From Betaproteobacteria bacterium (lineage in GTDB: Bacteria; Pseudomonadota; Gammaproteobacteria; Burkholderiales; CAIKXV01), in contig CANGYF010000003.1 of assembly GCA_947458265.1 (NCBI GenBank), forward strand, positions 62,001 to 126,000: a DNA stretch of 64,000 bases. Reading direction: 5' to 3'. Below the pieces are notes generated by a model. That model did no database searches, was not told where the DNA came from, and saw only the letters and a program-made list of their open reading frames with translations. How positions within the stretch are numbered: the first letter of the stretch is position 1; the number at the start of each line of letters is the position of its first letter. Positions 50,274 to 64,000 of the stretch are shown here, piece after piece. The position numbers and the translations under genes were made by a program.

Positions 50274-51011
50274 TCAGGGCCTTGCCGTCGCGGCGCGGCC
50301 TGCGCGGGTGATCGCAACCAGGCGATCGACCATCGGCAGCAGTGCAGGTACCCCGGCAGTGAGCCCGCTCGAGGTCAGCAGGCGGCCGTCGACCACCATC
50401 GACGGTGTCGACTGTATGTCGTAGTCGTCGGTGAGCAGCCGTGCCCGCTCGATCATCGAGTCCACCTTCGAGGAGCGCCAGGCATCGGCGAAGCGGTCGC
50501 GTTCCAGGCCGCTGTGCCCGGCCCAGTCGCGCGCGATCTCGAACTGGCCCAGTTCCACCGATTCGGCATGGACCGCGCGGAATGCGGCGGCATGCATCCG
50601 CTCGATCGCTCCGAGCTCGACCAGGGTGTAGTACAGCCTGGCCAGCGGCACCCAGCCGTCGCGTGCGACCACCGGCACCCGGTCGAACAGGATCTCGGCA
50701 GGTTGCTTCTTCAGCCAGGCGGCCAGCAGCGGCTCGAGCTGGGCACAGAAGGGGCAGCCGTAGTAGAAGAACTCGAGCACCTGGATGCGATCGGCCGGCG
50801 CCGGCTGGGGCGTGGGCAGCATACGGTAGTCGCTGCCCAGCCTGGGCGATGCCGGCTGTGCTGCGGCCGTGCCGGGCAGCAGCGCCGTCCAATGGGCTGC
50901 TGGCAGCAGCAGCGCGCCCATGAGCGAGCGCCGGCGCGGCCGGGTGCCGGCGGAAAGCCCGTCTGCCAGACGGTACCCGTGCCGCAGGCGCACGGCGGTT
51001 GCCGCCTTCAA
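50274..51011 (-). CDS. DsbA-like thiol oxidoreductase with CPFC motif
   Basis: A 245-residue periplasmic thioredoxin-fold protein. A long N-region (about 50 residues, with RPRRRSL just before the hydrophobic part) ends at GTAAAQ, the signal cleavage site. The redox motif is Cys86-Pro-Phe-Cys89, and the cis-Pro loop reads STPSMVV. The CPFC centre is unlike the CPHC of the gene next door and may give another redox potential or partner. It follows dsbA by ten bases on the same strand, so both are on one transcript. An ATG at 50921 would shorten the N-region but leave a poor signal peptide. Confidence 0.87.
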   Translation of the reverse strand: MKAATAVRLRHGYRLADGLSAGTRPRRRSLMGALLLPAAHWTALLPGTAAAQPASPRLGSDYRMLPTPQPAPADRIQVLEFFYYGCPFCAQLEPLLAAWLKKQPAEILFDRVPVVARDGWVPLARLYYTLVELGAIERMHAAAFRAVHAESVELGQFEIARDWAGHSGLERDRFADAWRSSKVDSMIERARLLTDDYDIQSTPSMVVDGRLLTSSGLTAGVPALLPMVDRLVAITRAGRAATARP

Positions 51012-51021
51012 CCCCCGACCG

Positions 51022-51666
51022 TCACCGGGCCGGGCCGCTGCCGCCGCGGATCTCGGCGGCGAGCTGTTCGACCACCTGGAAGGTACGCTCGTGCCCCTGG
51101 GTCATCGCCGGCGACGTGAGGTAGCGGCCGTTGATCACCAGCGACGGCGTTCCCGACAGCTGGTAGGCCTTGCTCATCTGGATCGAACGCTGGACCCGGC
51201 TGTCGACGCCGAACGAGCCGTACACCTCGGCGAACTGCTTCGGGTCGACGCCACGCTTGCCGACCCAGGCCTGCATGCGCGCCAGGTCGCCGAGGTCGGC
51301 CTTCTGTTCGTGGATCGCCTTGAACACCTCTTCATGCAGGCGGTCGAGCTGTCCCATCGCCTCGAGCGTGTAAAACAGCCGGGTGTGCGGGATCCAGCTC
51401 TCGCGGAACACGGCTGGTACCCGACGCAGTTCGATGTCGGGGGACTTCTTCTTCAGCCACGCCTTCAGTGCCGGCTGCAGGTCGTAGCAGTGCGGGCAGC
51501 CGTACCAGAAGAACTCGATGACCTCGATCCGCTTCGGGTTGTCGACCGGCTGCGCCGGCTGCAGCAGCCGGTAGTCCTTGCCTGCGACCAGCGGTTGCGC
51601 AACAGCGGGTGCGCACAGGCCGACAAAGGCGGCCAGCATCAGTGCGCGGATCACGGTCTTGAACAT
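51022..51666 (-). CDS. dsbA: Thiol:disulfide interchange protein DsbA
   Basis: A 214-residue periplasmic protein with a signal peptide of 23 residues (LMLAAFVGLCAPAVAQ). The redox pair is Cys57-Pro-His-Cys60 in FFWYGCPHCYDL, the motif of the strong oxidant DsbA; the cis-Pro loop is GTPSLVI. It introduces disulphides into exported proteins and is reoxidised by DsbB. It lies between the SPOR gene and the DsbA-like gene in the order argS-SPOR-dsbA, which is common in Betaproteobacteria. Length and spacing fit the family. Confidence 0.92.
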   Translation of the reverse strand: MFKTVIRALMLAAFVGLCAPAVAQPLVAGKDYRLLQPAQPVDNPKRIEVIEFFWYGCPHCYDLQPALKAWLKKKSPDIELRRVPAVFRESWIPHTRLFYTLEAMGQLDRLHEEVFKAIHEQKADLGDLARMQAWVGKRGVDPKQFAEVYGSFGVDSRVQRSIQMSKAYQLSGTPSLVINGRYLTSPAMTQGHERTFQVVEQLAAEIRGGSGPAR

Positions 51667-51709
51667 GTTCGAATCTCCGGTGGAGGCACGCGAGGCACCG
51701 ACAGGACCG

Positions 51710-52330
51710 TTACGGTTTCTTCTCGCGAACCTTGATGGGCGCCGCTTCTATGCCGCTACCGGCGAGTTGGCTGCGTACGCGGGCCAGCGCATCGGCATCA
51801 TCATACGGCCCGAGTCGTACACGATGCCAGATGCCCTTTTCGCCAAGGCTGGCCGTCTGGATCGACGCCTCGAGCCCCATCAGGGCCAGCCGTGCCTTCA
51901 GGTTGTCGGCGTCCTGGGCGTTCTGGAAGGCGCCGGCCTGCAGGAAGAAGCGCTCCTGGGTAGCGGCCTTCGTATCAGCACCGCGGTTGCGCAGGTCCTG
52001 GTCGGTCGCGGGCTGCTCGACGCCAGGCAGGATCGTGTAGAAGTCGAAGCGGGGCTTGGCATCCGCTGCCGCCTTCGCCGGGTCCGGTGCTGCCGTACCC
52101 GGCGGCGCTGCGGCCTTGCCGGCAGGCTCGGCGCTAACCGCCTTGCCCGGCGCCTGCACGGCTGATGGCGCAGCCGGCTTGTCGCGCGCGGCGAATGGAT
52201 TCGCGACGCGGTTCAGGTAGAACGCGATGGCCAGTGCCGCCACCAGGCCGAGCACCAGGCCGATGAACACGCCCAGCACCATCGTCCCGGTGCGGCCGCG
52301 GGGTTCGGGTTTCTTGTAGTCGCGGCTCAT
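51710..52330 (-). CDS. SPOR domain protein (FtsN-like)
   Basis: A 206-residue inner membrane protein with one transmembrane segment (MVLGVFIGLVLGLVAALAIAF, about 17-37). An Ala/Pro/Lys-rich linker, then a C-terminal SPOR domain (about 130-206) follow. The SPOR part has FFLQAGAFQNAQDADNLKARL and WHRVRLGPYDDADALARV, the usual beta-alpha-beta pattern that binds peptidoglycan stripped of side chains at the division site. The gene lies between argS and dsbA, as in other Betaproteobacteria. It likely supports cell division; which partner it binds is open. Confidence 0.9.
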   Translation of the reverse strand: MSRDYKKPEPRGRTGTMVLGVFIGLVLGLVAALAIAFYLNRVANPFAARDKPAAPSAVQAPGKAVSAEPAGKAAAPPGTAAPDPAKAAADAKPRFDFYTILPGVEQPATDQDLRNRGADTKAATQERFFLQAGAFQNAQDADNLKARLALMGLEASIQTASLGEKGIWHRVRLGPYDDADALARVRSQLAGSGIEAAPIKVREKKP

Positions 52331-52363
52331 CGTGGCAACCTGCGCATCGAGGACATCTGCGGC

Positions 52364-54142
52364 CTACATCCGCGCCGGCGCGGATACGCCGAGCAGGGCA
52401 AGGGCGGCGGCGAGTACGGTGCGCACCGCATCGAGCAGGGCCAGCCGGGCCAGGCGCACCGCCTCGTCGTCGACCAGCACCTTCTCGGCGTTGTAGTAGC
52501 TGTGGAAGTCGCCGGCAAGGTCCTTGAGGTAGAACGCGATGCCATGCACTGCGAGTTCGGCAGCAGCGCCCTCCAGTACTTCTGGCCAGGCCGACAGCCG
52601 GTCGATCAGTGCCAGTTCATGCGGGTTGTCCAGCGGCGACAGGTCCACGCCATCGAGCGCATGCAGGCCAGCCTGTTCCGCTTCACCCGTCCATGCCTCG
52701 AACACGCTGCAGATGCGCGCATGCGCGTACTGGATGTAATAGACGGGATTCTCGTTCGAGCGCGACTTGGCGAGGTCGAGGTCGAAGTCGAGGTGCTGAT
52801 CGCTCTTGCGCAGCACGTAGAAGAAGCGCGCTGCATCGTTGCCGACCTCGCCGCGCAGCTCGCGCAGCGTGACGAACTGGCCCGAACGCGTCGACATCGA
52901 GACCTTCTCGCCGTTACGGTAGAGCACCGCGAACTGCACCAGTGCGACGGTCAGCCGGTCGGCATCCGCGCCGCTCGCTCGCAGTGCACCCATCACCCGC
53001 GGGATGTAGCCGTGGTGGTCTGCACCCCAGACGTCGATCACCCGGTCGAAGCCGCGATCGAACTTGTCGAGGTGGTAGGCGATGTCGGATGCGAAATAGG
53101 TGAATGCGCCGTTGTCGCGCTGGACCACGCGGTCCTTCTCGTCGCCGAAGGCGGTGGAGCGGAACCAGAGCGCGCCGTTCTCGCGGTACAGGTGGCCGGC
53201 CTGCTGCAGGCGTTCGACCGCGCGCGCGACCGCTCCGCCGTCGAACAGCGAACGTTCCGAGTACCAGCGGTCGAAGGTGACGCCGAAACCGTCGAGGTCG
53301 TCGCGGCAGTCGCCGAGCTGGGTGTCGAGCGCATGCCGGTGCACCACCGCATAGCCATCGCCGAGCAGTCGCTTGGCGGCCTCGATCAGTGCATCGAGGT
53401 GCGTTTCGCGCCGGGCCTTCGAGGCTGGGTCGTCGTCGCCGGCGGGCGGCAGCCCGGGCGTTCCCTCGACCACCGCGGCGGCGGGCCGCACGAAGGCATC
53501 GCCATGGGCACCGGCCAGCGAGCGTGCCATCTCGCGTACGTAGTCGCCCTGGTAGCCGTTGGGCGGGAATTCGATCGACTGGCCGGCGTGGTCGAGATAG
53601 CGCAGCCAGGTGGACAGCGCGAGGATGTCCATCTGCCGGCCGGCGTCGTTCACGTAGTACTCGCGGCTGACCTCGCAGCCTGCGGCCTCGAGCACGTTGG
53701 CCAGGCTGGCGCCGTACGCTGCACCGCGGCCGTGGCCGACATGCAGCGGTCCGGTCGGGTTGGCCGACACGAACTCGACCTGCACCCGCTGCCGCTGCGC
53801 CGGAGAGCGCCGGCCGTAGGCGCTGCCCGCACTGCGCACCACATGCACGACGGCGCGCCGCGCTGCACGCGACACCGTGAGGTTGATGAATCCCGGGCCG
53901 GCGATCTCGGCCTTCTCCAGCGTGTCGGACGAGGGCAGGGCGGCGATCAGCTTCGCCGCGATCTCGCGCGGCGGCCGGCCGAGCGGCTTGGCCAGTTGCA
54001 TCGCGAGGTTGCAGGCGTAGTCGCCATGGCTGCGCTGCTTCGGGCGCTCGAGTTGCACCGCGACGCCGCTGTCCGGCGCGACGGCGGCGAGCGCCTGCTC
54101 CAGCAGGGCAATGCAGGTGGATTTCAGGTCGGACGGAGCCAT
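52364..54142 (-). CDS. argS: Arginyl-tRNA synthetase
   Basis: A 592-residue class I aminoacyl-tRNA synthetase. The N-terminal Arg-tRNA domain (about 1-100) is followed by FVSANPTGPLHVGHGRG, whose HVGH (134-137) is the HIGH motif. EYYVNDAGRQMDIL comes next, and GEKVSMSTRSGQFVTL is the KMSKS-like loop in the KVSMS variant common for ArgS. The C-terminal DALR anticodon-binding domain covers the last 130 residues. It charges tRNA-Arg with arginine. It leads the argS-SPOR-dsbA-dsbA-like unit; gaps are 33, 43 and 10 bases. Confidence 0.96.
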   Translation of the reverse strand: MAPSDLKSTCIALLEQALAAVAPDSGVAVQLERPKQRSHGDYACNLAMQLAKPLGRPPREIAAKLIAALPSSDTLEKAEIAGPGFINLTVSRAARRAVVHVVRSAGSAYGRRSPAQRQRVQVEFVSANPTGPLHVGHGRGAAYGASLANVLEAAGCEVSREYYVNDAGRQMDILALSTWLRYLDHAGQSIEFPPNGYQGDYVREMARSLAGAHGDAFVRPAAAVVEGTPGLPPAGDDDPASKARRETHLDALIEAAKRLLGDGYAVVHRHALDTQLGDCRDDLDGFGVTFDRWYSERSLFDGGAVARAVERLQQAGHLYRENGALWFRSTAFGDEKDRVVQRDNGAFTYFASDIAYHLDKFDRGFDRVIDVWGADHHGYIPRVMGALRASGADADRLTVALVQFAVLYRNGEKVSMSTRSGQFVTLRELRGEVGNDAARFFYVLRKSDQHLDFDLDLAKSRSNENPVYYIQYAHARICSVFEAWTGEAEQAGLHALDGVDLSPLDNPHELALIDRLSAWPEVLEGAAAELAVHGIAFYLKDLAGDFHSYYNAEKVLVDDEAVRLARLALLDAVRTVLAAALALLGVSAPARM

Positions 54143-54262
54143 CTCGAGTCGCCAGTGTCGTACGCCATCAGGGGCCGTAGTTTACTTTGCGGCGCCCTCG
54201 TTCAGGGACCTGTTTCGCGCTGCGCAATGTACGCAATGCGCGCAATGTCGGTAATGCGAGCG

Positions 54263-56548
54263 TCACAGTTCCAGCGGGTCGACATCTAGGATCCAGTGCA
54301 CCTTCGACTGGCGCTGCGCGGCGATCGATTCCCGCCAGGCTGCGAGGAATCGCTGGAATCGGCCGCGGTTGGTCGACTGCACCAGCAGCTGGGCCCGCTC
54401 GCGTCCGGCCCTGCGCACCATCAGCGCCGGCACCGGATCGTACAGAGTGATGGCAGGGTCGATCCCGCCCGCCAGCGCCGCAGCGACAGACAGGAAATCG
54501 AGCGCATCTGCCAGGGCCACCGCATCGGCGCGCAGGATGGCCTGCGACGAGAACGGCGGCAGGCGCATCTGCCGGCGCTCGTCCAGCAGCTGGGTGGCGA
54601 AGCGGGCGTAGTCGTGCCGGGCCAGTGCATCGAACAACGGGTGGCCAGGGATGGAGGTCTCGATCATCACCCGGCCAGGCAGGTCGGCGCGCCCGGCACG
54701 GCCGGCCACCTGGGTCAGCAGCGCGAACAGGCGTTCGGGAGCGCGGAAGTCGCTGCTGTACAGGGCCTGGTCGCTGTCCATCACGCCGACCAGGGTCAGG
54801 CGCGGGAAGTCGTGTCCCTTGGCCAGCATCTGCGTGCCCACCAGCAGGTCGACCTCGCGCCGGCGGATGCGGTCGCGCGCCGCTTCCCAGGCCGCCGGAC
54901 TGCGCACGGTGTCGCGGTCGATGCGCAGCAAGCGGGCGCCGGGCAGCAGCTGCCCGAGCGTTTCCTCCAGCCGTTCCGTCCCCAGGCCGAGCGCCGTCAG
55001 GTCGGGGTTGCCGCAGGTGGGGCAGAACTGGGGTGGCCGCTCCGACTGGCCGCAATGATGGCAACGCAGGATGCGCTGGCGCTGGTGCAGCACGAGCCGG
55101 GCGCTGCAGCGGGTGCAGCCCGCCGCCCAGCCACAGCCATTGCAGCGGAGCACTGGCGAATAGCCGCGCCGGTTGATCAGCACCAGTCCCTGTTCGCCGC
55201 GCTCGATCTGCGCAGCGAGCGCCTTCAGCAGGGGTTCCGAGGGCTCCGGCTTGTGGGCAGAAATCTTCGGGTAGCGGCGCAGGTCGACAATGTCGATCGC
55301 CGGCATGGGCCCGGTCGGCCGTTCTTCCAGGCGCAGCATCCGGTAGCGTCCGGACCTGGCGTTGTGCAAGGTCTCGAGCACCGGCGTGGCGCTGCCCAGC
55401 ACCACCGGGACGCCGCGCGAACGGGCGCGCCAGACGAGCACGTCGCGCGCATGGTAGCGCAGCCCCTCCTCCTGCTTGAACGAGGCGTCGTGCTCCTCGT
55501 CCACGACCACCAGTCCGAGCCTTGGCATCGGGGTGAACGCTGCCAGCCGTGTGCCGACGACCACATCGGCACTGCCATCGGCGGCGGCCAGCCATCGACG
55601 TGCGCGCTCGGCTGGCGGCAGGCCACTGTGCAGCACGACGATGCGAGCGCGCGGCAGCTCGCCGCCGAGCACCGACCAGAGCTGCGGCGTGAGGTTGATC
55701 TCGGGCACCAGCATCAGCACCTGTCGGCCCTGCGCCAGCGCCCGCTCCATGGCACGCGCATACACGGTGGTCTTGCCGCTGCCGGTGACGCCGAACAGCA
55801 GGTGCACCGCGAACGCGTCGAGGCTGGCGTACAGCTCATCGACCGCGGCCTGCTGTTCCGGGCTCAACTGGAAGCTGCCGCCTGGCGCGGCAGCCGGGTC
55901 GTCGTCCACCGCTGGATGTTGCGCAGCATGCTCCGCTGGCTGTATCCATCCGGCCTCCCGGAACCGCTTCAGCAGCGACGCCACGCCCGGGTCGCGGCCC
56001 GAAGCCGGGTGCAGTGTCGACTCCGCGACCACGTCCGCACCGGCCAGCCGGTCGAGCAGTGCCTGCTGCTTCGGTGCCGGCCGCCCCTGGGGCGTCGATT
56101 GCCGTACCCGGCCGTCCTCGGTGAGTGTCCAGGCAGTGGGCCGGACTTCGCGCTGCAGCACCGAAGCTGGCACAGCGGGTGGCAGGGCCGCGAACAGGGC
56201 GGACCCGAATGGATGCTGGTAGTAGGTGCTGGCGAAGCGGATGGTCTGGATGACGTCTGCAGGCATCGGGGGCAGCGATCGGTCCACCGTACCGATCGGC
56301 TTCACCTGCGCCTCAGCGACCTCGGCGACGGGAGCGAAGCCGGTGACGATGCCGGTCGCCCGGGTGCGCCCGAATGGCACCTGCACCCGGCGCCCGATGT
56401 CCTCGGCGGTCGCGTCGACATTGAGGTAGTCGAACAGGCGTTCCAGGGGTACGTCCAGAGCCACCCGCACATAGCGCAGGGTCGGATCGGGCAGTGGCTG
56501 GTCGTGGTGTTGCGGGCTGTGGATAACTTTGTCGATAATTTTCGCCAA
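54263..56548 (-). CDS. priA: Primosomal protein N' (PriA helicase)
   Basis: A protein of about 761 residues that reloads the replicative helicase at stalled forks. Walker A reads GVTGSGKTTVY and Walker B VVVDEEHDASFKQEEG. The zinc-binding block is RCNGCGWAAGCTRCSARLV followed by CHHCGQSERPPQFCPTCG, with the eight cysteines of PriA. The N-terminal domain (VRVALDVPLERLFDYL) binds the 3' end. No ATG starts it. A TTG at 56548 has GAGAGG five bases before it and is my choice. A GTG at 56470 would leave the usual short N-terminus and put the two DnaA-box-like sites upstream of the gene. Confidence 0.94.
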   Translation of the reverse strand: MAKIIDKVIHSPQHHDQPLPDPTLRYVRVALDVPLERLFDYLNVDATAEDIGRRVQVPFGRTRATGIVTGFAPVAEVAEAQVKPIGTVDRSLPPMPADVIQTIRFASTYYQHPFGSALFAALPPAVPASVLQREVRPTAWTLTEDGRVRQSTPQGRPAPKQQALLDRLAGADVVAESTLHPASGRDPGVASLLKRFREAGWIQPAEHAAQHPAVDDDPAAAPGGSFQLSPEQQAAVDELYASLDAFAVHLLFGVTGSGKTTVYARAMERALAQGRQVLMLVPEINLTPQLWSVLGGELPRARIVVLHSGLPPAERARRWLAAADGSADVVVGTRLAAFTPMPRLGLVVVDEEHDASFKQEEGLRYHARDVLVWRARSRGVPVVLGSATPVLETLHNARSGRYRMLRLEERPTGPMPAIDIVDLRRYPKISAHKPEPSEPLLKALAAQIERGEQGLVLINRRGYSPVLRCNGCGWAAGCTRCSARLVLHQRQRILRCHHCGQSERPPQFCPTCGNPDLTALGLGTERLEETLGQLLPGARLLRIDRDTVRSPAAWEAARDRIRRREVDLLVGTQMLAKGHDFPRLTLVGVMDSDQALYSSDFRAPERLFALLTQVAGRAGRADLPGRVMIETSIPGHPLFDALARHDYARFATQLLDERRQMRLPPFSSQAILRADAVALADALDFLSVAAALAGGIDPAITLYDPVPALMVRRAGRERAQLLVQSTNRGRFQRFLAAWRESIAAQRQSKVHWILDVDPLEL
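56518..56538 (-). promoter_or_regulatory. Pair of DnaA-box-like sites at the priA start
   Basis: On the minus strand TTATCCACA, a perfect DnaA-box consensus, lies at 56518-56526, and TTATCGACA, one base off, at 56530-56538, in the same orientation with starts 12 bases apart. They are either upstream of priA or in its first codons, depending on the start codon. DnaA could control priA from here. Confidence 0.4.
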
Positions 56549-56706
56549 AGCCGCCTCTCGAAGGTGTTCCGCCGCTGCAACCCGACACTGATTCTGCAAA
56601 GGCCACTAAAAATGCAACTTAATCAGTGCTTTGTGAGTTTCTTTTCAGGCGCCGTCGAGAATTGACTCAATGTGACGGTTCATGGCGATCTGTGCATAAG
56701 CCACGT

Positions 56707-56730
56707 CCGGCACCTTTTGTCCAGTGCCGG
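56707..56730. terminator. Hairpin between hemE and priA
   Basis: CCGGCAC and GTGCCGG form a seven-base stem with a ten-base loop, 36 bases beyond the hemE stop codon. A T run follows on the plus strand only, whereas hemE reads on the minus strand, so it may be an RNA-processing or attenuating hairpin rather than a true terminator. The rest of the gap up to priA holds no gene. Confidence 0.3.
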
Positions 56731-56765
56731 TTTTACCCGTAACGACCGCCCGTCCGGCGACCTGG

Positions 56766-57836
56766 CTAACTTCCGGCGTGGAACCGCCGGCTGCGCTCGT
56801 GCACGGCATCCACCAGGAATCCGACGTTCTCCGGCGGCGTGAAGCGGGTGATGCCGTGGCCCAGGTTGAACACATGACCGCTGCCGTTGCCGTAGCTCGA
56901 CAGGATCTTCTCGACCTCGTCCTCGATCGTCTCGCGGTTGGTGAGCATCACCAGCGGATCAAGGTTCCCCTGCAGGGCAACCTTGTCGCCGACGCGACGG
57001 CGGGCTTCGCCGATGTCGATCGTCCAGTCGACGCCGACCGCATCGGCGCCGATCGCCGCGATCGCCTCCAGCCAGACGGCGCCGCCTTTGGTGAACACGA
57101 TCACCGGTACCTTGCGGCCTTCGGCCTCGCGCCGGATCGAACCTACGATCTGCTGCAGGTAGCGCAGCGAGAACTCGCGGTAGCGCTCGGCGGACAGCGT
57201 GCCGCCCCAGGTGTCGAACAGCATCACCGCCTGTGCGCCGGCTGCGATCTGGGCATCCAGGTAGATGCTGATCGCACGGGCATTGGTGTCGAGCAGCTTG
57301 TGCATCAGCTTCGGGTCGGTGTACATCAACTGCTTGACCCGCGCGAAGTCGTCGCTGCCGCCGCCTTCGATCATGTAGCAGGCCAGCGTGAACGGGCTGC
57401 CTGAGAAGCCGATAAGCGGCACTTTGCCGTCGATGCCGCGCCGGCATTCCGAGATGGCGTCCATCACGTAGCGCAGGTCGGTATCCGGGTCGGGCAGGCG
57501 CAGCGATTCGATCGATTTCGCATCGCGCAGCGGGCGTTCGAAACGCGGACCCTCGCCCTCGGCAAAATACAGGCCCAGGCCCATTGCATCGGGCACGGTG
57601 AGGATGTCCGAGAAGACGATCGCAGCGTCGAGGTCGAAACGGTCAAGCGGTTGCAGCGTGACTTCCGCGGCCATCGACGGCGACTTCATCAGGGCGACGA
57701 AACTGCCGGCACGCGCACGCGTCTGGTTGTATTCGGGCAGGTAGCGGCCTGCCTGGCGCATCACCCAGACCGGTGTCTGGTCGACCGGCTGGCGCATCAG
57801 GGCGCGCAGCAGCCGATCGTTACGAAGTGTGGACAT
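56766..57836 (-). CDS. hemE: Uroporphyrinogen decarboxylase
   Basis: A 356-residue cytoplasmic enzyme of haem synthesis that removes four carboxyl groups from uroporphyrinogen III. The N-terminus has [16 protein letters not shown], the family signature with the substrate-contacting Arg, then [16 protein letters not shown] with the catalytic Asp, and later [18 protein letters not shown] and [10 protein letters not shown]. Length and start fit the family. It follows gltD with a 78-base gap, so it probably belongs to the gltB-gltD-hemE-priA row but may have its own promoter. Confidence 0.96.
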   Translation of the reverse strand: MSTLRNDRLLRALMRQPVDQTPVWVMRQAGRYLPEYNQTRARAGSFVALMKSPSMAAEVTLQPLDRFDLDAAIVFSDILTVPDAMGLGLYFAEGEGPRFERPLRDAKSIESLRLPDPDTDLRYVMDAISECRRGIDGKVPLIGFSGSPFTLACYMIEGGGSDDFARVKQLMYTDPKLMHKLLDTNARAISIYLDAQIAAGAQAVMLFDTWGGTLSAERYREFSLRYLQQIVGSIRREAEGRKVPVIVFTKGGAVWLEAIAAIGADAVGVDWTIDIGEARRRVGDKVALQGNLDPLVMLTNRETIEDEVEKILSSYGNGSGHVFNLGHGITRFTPPENVGFLVDAVHERSRRFHAGS

Positions 57837-57914
57837 ATCCTGTTCCTGTCGTATCCGGGCCGGCGGATCCCCGCCCGGGCGATGCCGAGTATAGGAGAGG
57901 TGCCGCTCGCGTGA

Positions 57915-59399
57915 TCAGCGGGGCAGGTCCGAGCTTCCCATGAGGAACTCGTCGACCGCGCGCGCGCACTGGCGTCCTTCGCGGATCGCCCAGACTACCA
58001 GCGACTGGCCACGGCGCATGTCGCCCGCAGCGAACACCTTCGGCGCGCTGGTCGCGTAGCTGCCGGCGCCCTCGGTACCTGCCTTCGCATTGCCGCGTCC
58101 ATCGCGTGCGACGCCGAAGGTGTCGAGCACGCTCGCGACCGGGCCGGTGAAGCCCATCGCGAACAGCACCAGATCCGCCTTCACCTCGAACTCGGACCCG
58201 GGTACCTCGCGCATCTTCATCTGGCCGGTAGCCTCGTCCTTCGCCCATTCGACCCGCGCGCCGACCAGCGCCGCGACGTTACCGTGGCCGTCGTCCTTGA
58301 ACGACTTGGTGGTCACCGCCCAGTCGCGCTCGCAGCCTTCTTCGTGCGAGGACGAGGTGCGCAGGCGGATCGGCCAGTACGGCCACACCAGCGGCTTGTC
58401 TTCCTGCTCCGGCGGCTGGGGCAGCAGCTCGAACTGGGTCACCTCGACCGCGCCGTGGCGATTCGACGTACCGACACAGTCGGATCCGGTGTCGCCACCG
58501 CCGATCACCACCACGTGCTTCCCGGTGGCCATCAGCTGGTCCGGCACCTGGTCGCCCGCGACTACCTTGTTCTGCTGCGGCAGGAACTCCATCGCATAAT
58601 GGATGCCGCGCAGGCTGCGCCCGGGCACCGGCAGGTCGCGCGGCACCTCGGCGCCGCCGGCCAGTACAACCGCGTCGAACTCGGTGGTGAGCTGCTCCGG
58701 AGATACCGTCTGCGCGGCGGACGCGCCCACTCCTGCTGCATCGATCGTGCCCACCAGCACGCCAGTGCGGAACTCGACGCCCTCGGCCTGCATCTGCTCG
58801 ACGCGGCGGTCGATGTGCGACTTCTCCATCTTGAAGTCTGGGATGCCGTAGCGCAGCAGCCCGCCGATGCGGTCGCTCTTCTCGAACACGGTCACCGAGT
58901 GGCCGGCGCGCGCGAGCTGCTGCGCGCAGGCGAGGCCAGCCGGGCCGGAGCCGACGACCGCGACCTTGCGGCCTGTGCGGTGCGCCGGCGGCAGCGGCAC
59001 GACCCAGCCGTTCTCCCAACCCTTGTCGATGATCGCGTGCTCGATCGACTTGATGCCGACCGGGTCGTTGTTGATGTTCAGCGTGCAGGCGGCCTCGCAC
59101 GGCGCGGGACAGATACGCCCGGTGAACTCGGGGAAGTTGTTGGTGGAATGCAGCGTGTCGAGCGCCTGCTTCCAGTCCTGATTGAAGACCAGGTCGTTCC
59201 AGTCGGGGATGATGTTGTTGACCGGGCAGCCGTTCATGCAGAACGGCGTGCCGCAATCCATGCAGCGCGCGCCCTGCATCTTCGCTGCATCGTCGGTCAG
59301 GTGCAGCACGAACTCGCGGTAGTGCTTGACCCGCGACTGCGGCGCCTCGTACGACTCCTCGACCCGCTGAAACTCCATGAATCCGGTGATCTTGCCCAT
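57915..59399 (-). CDS. gltD: Glutamate synthase small subunit
   Basis: A 494-residue iron-sulphur flavoprotein that passes electrons from NADPH to GltB. The N-terminal region has CMDCGTPFC and [15 protein letters not shown], then [13 protein letters not shown], holding the two 4Fe-4S clusters. A Rossmann motif follows ([17 protein letters not shown]) for FAD and a second ([16 protein letters not shown]) for NADPH. The size and motifs match GltD, and it lies 42 bases after gltB on the same strand. GltBD makes two glutamates from glutamine and 2-oxoglutarate. Confidence 0.96.
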   Translation of the reverse strand: MGKITGFMEFQRVEESYEAPQSRVKHYREFVLHLTDDAAKMQGARCMDCGTPFCMNGCPVNNIIPDWNDLVFNQDWKQALDTLHSTNNFPEFTGRICPAPCEAACTLNINNDPVGIKSIEHAIIDKGWENGWVVPLPPAHRTGRKVAVVGSGPAGLACAQQLARAGHSVTVFEKSDRIGGLLRYGIPDFKMEKSHIDRRVEQMQAEGVEFRTGVLVGTIDAAGVGASAAQTVSPEQLTTEFDAVVLAGGAEVPRDLPVPGRSLRGIHYAMEFLPQQNKVVAGDQVPDQLMATGKHVVVIGGGDTGSDCVGTSNRHGAVEVTQFELLPQPPEQEDKPLVWPYWPIRLRTSSSHEEGCERDWAVTTKSFKDDGHGNVAALVGARVEWAKDEATGQMKMREVPGSEFEVKADLVLFAMGFTGPVASVLDTFGVARDGRGNAKAGTEGAGSYATSAPKVFAAGDMRRGQSLVVWAIREGRQCARAVDEFLMGSSDLPR

Positions 59400-59441
59400 T
59401 GCCGTCCTTGCTGTTCAGGTGGTGCAGGGTTCCTGGTCAGG

Positions 59442-64000
<4,559 letters not shown>

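Noticed and set aside
54296-56665. A plus-strand open frame of 789 codons
   Set aside because: It is antisense to priA, which has complete helicase and zinc motifs. The antisense product is low-complexity.
56645-56875. Small minus-strand frame beyond hemE
   Set aside because: It overlaps the end of hemE in another frame and shows no motif; its last part is likely chance coding.

Overview
The window is GC-rich, densely packed chromosomal DNA from a betaproteobacterium, most likely of the order Burkholderiales and close to the Alcaligenaceae in gene style. Two things point there. It holds ten separate genes for Bug-type periplasmic solute receptors (TctC family) in about 40 kb, an expansion typical of Bordetella and its relatives. 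Its right end has the housekeeping blocks gltB-gltD-hemE-priA and argS-SPOR protein-dsbA. I see no rRNA, tRNA, CRISPR array, transposase or prophage gene. I found 58 protein genes, two of them cut by the window ends, plus one gene relic.

Layout. 1-5954: a cut polysaccharide deacetylase, an MFS transporter, a nitroreductase-Bug pair and a DapA-like lyase-Bug pair. 6053-11501: a tight five-gene operon of exported or membrane proteins (small secreted protein, zinc-ribbon membrane protein, two caspase-like peptidases, OmpA-like protein); this is the best candidate for an undescribed system. 11509-15836: a GntR regulator, an HDOD protein, a flavin monooxygenase and a lipoprotein hydrolase. 15833-16661: an oxidoreductase relic and a pair of small conserved proteins behind an inverted repeat. 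16685-26223: catabolic cassettes, each pairing a Bug receptor with one or two enzymes (CoA-transferase and CoA-ester lyase; an argininosuccinate-lyase homologue; alpha/beta hydrolases). 26400-28696: an N-formylglutamate amidohydrolase homologue facing an Anbu proteasome-like peptidase with its transglutaminase partner. 28924-41787: further cassettes, including a long plus-strand run (34048-41387) of three Bug receptors, RidA, an isochorismatase-like hydrolase, a CocE-like hydrolase and an M29/NicX-like metalloenzyme. This run looks like a pathway for an amide or nitrogen heterocycle.

41784-44738: a compact minus-strand block of XRE regulator, NERD-nuclease/SF1-helicase fusion and PIN-domain nuclease, the architecture of a possible defence or DNA-damage module. 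44924-50255: an FAD-linked oxidase overlapping creD, an alpha/beta hydrolase and a lone ParA-type ATPase. 50274-64000: the housekeeping end, all on the minus strand: two tandem DsbA-type oxidoreductases, a SPOR protein, argS, priA, hemE, gltD and the cut gltB.

How the genes work together. The Bug genes sit next to the enzymes that probably act on the captured compound, but no TctA or TctB membrane subunit is present, so the receptors must use permeases encoded elsewhere. Start sites were chosen from ribosome-binding sites, family alignments from memory and ATGA-type overlaps. No similarity search could be run, so all family names rest on recognised motifs.
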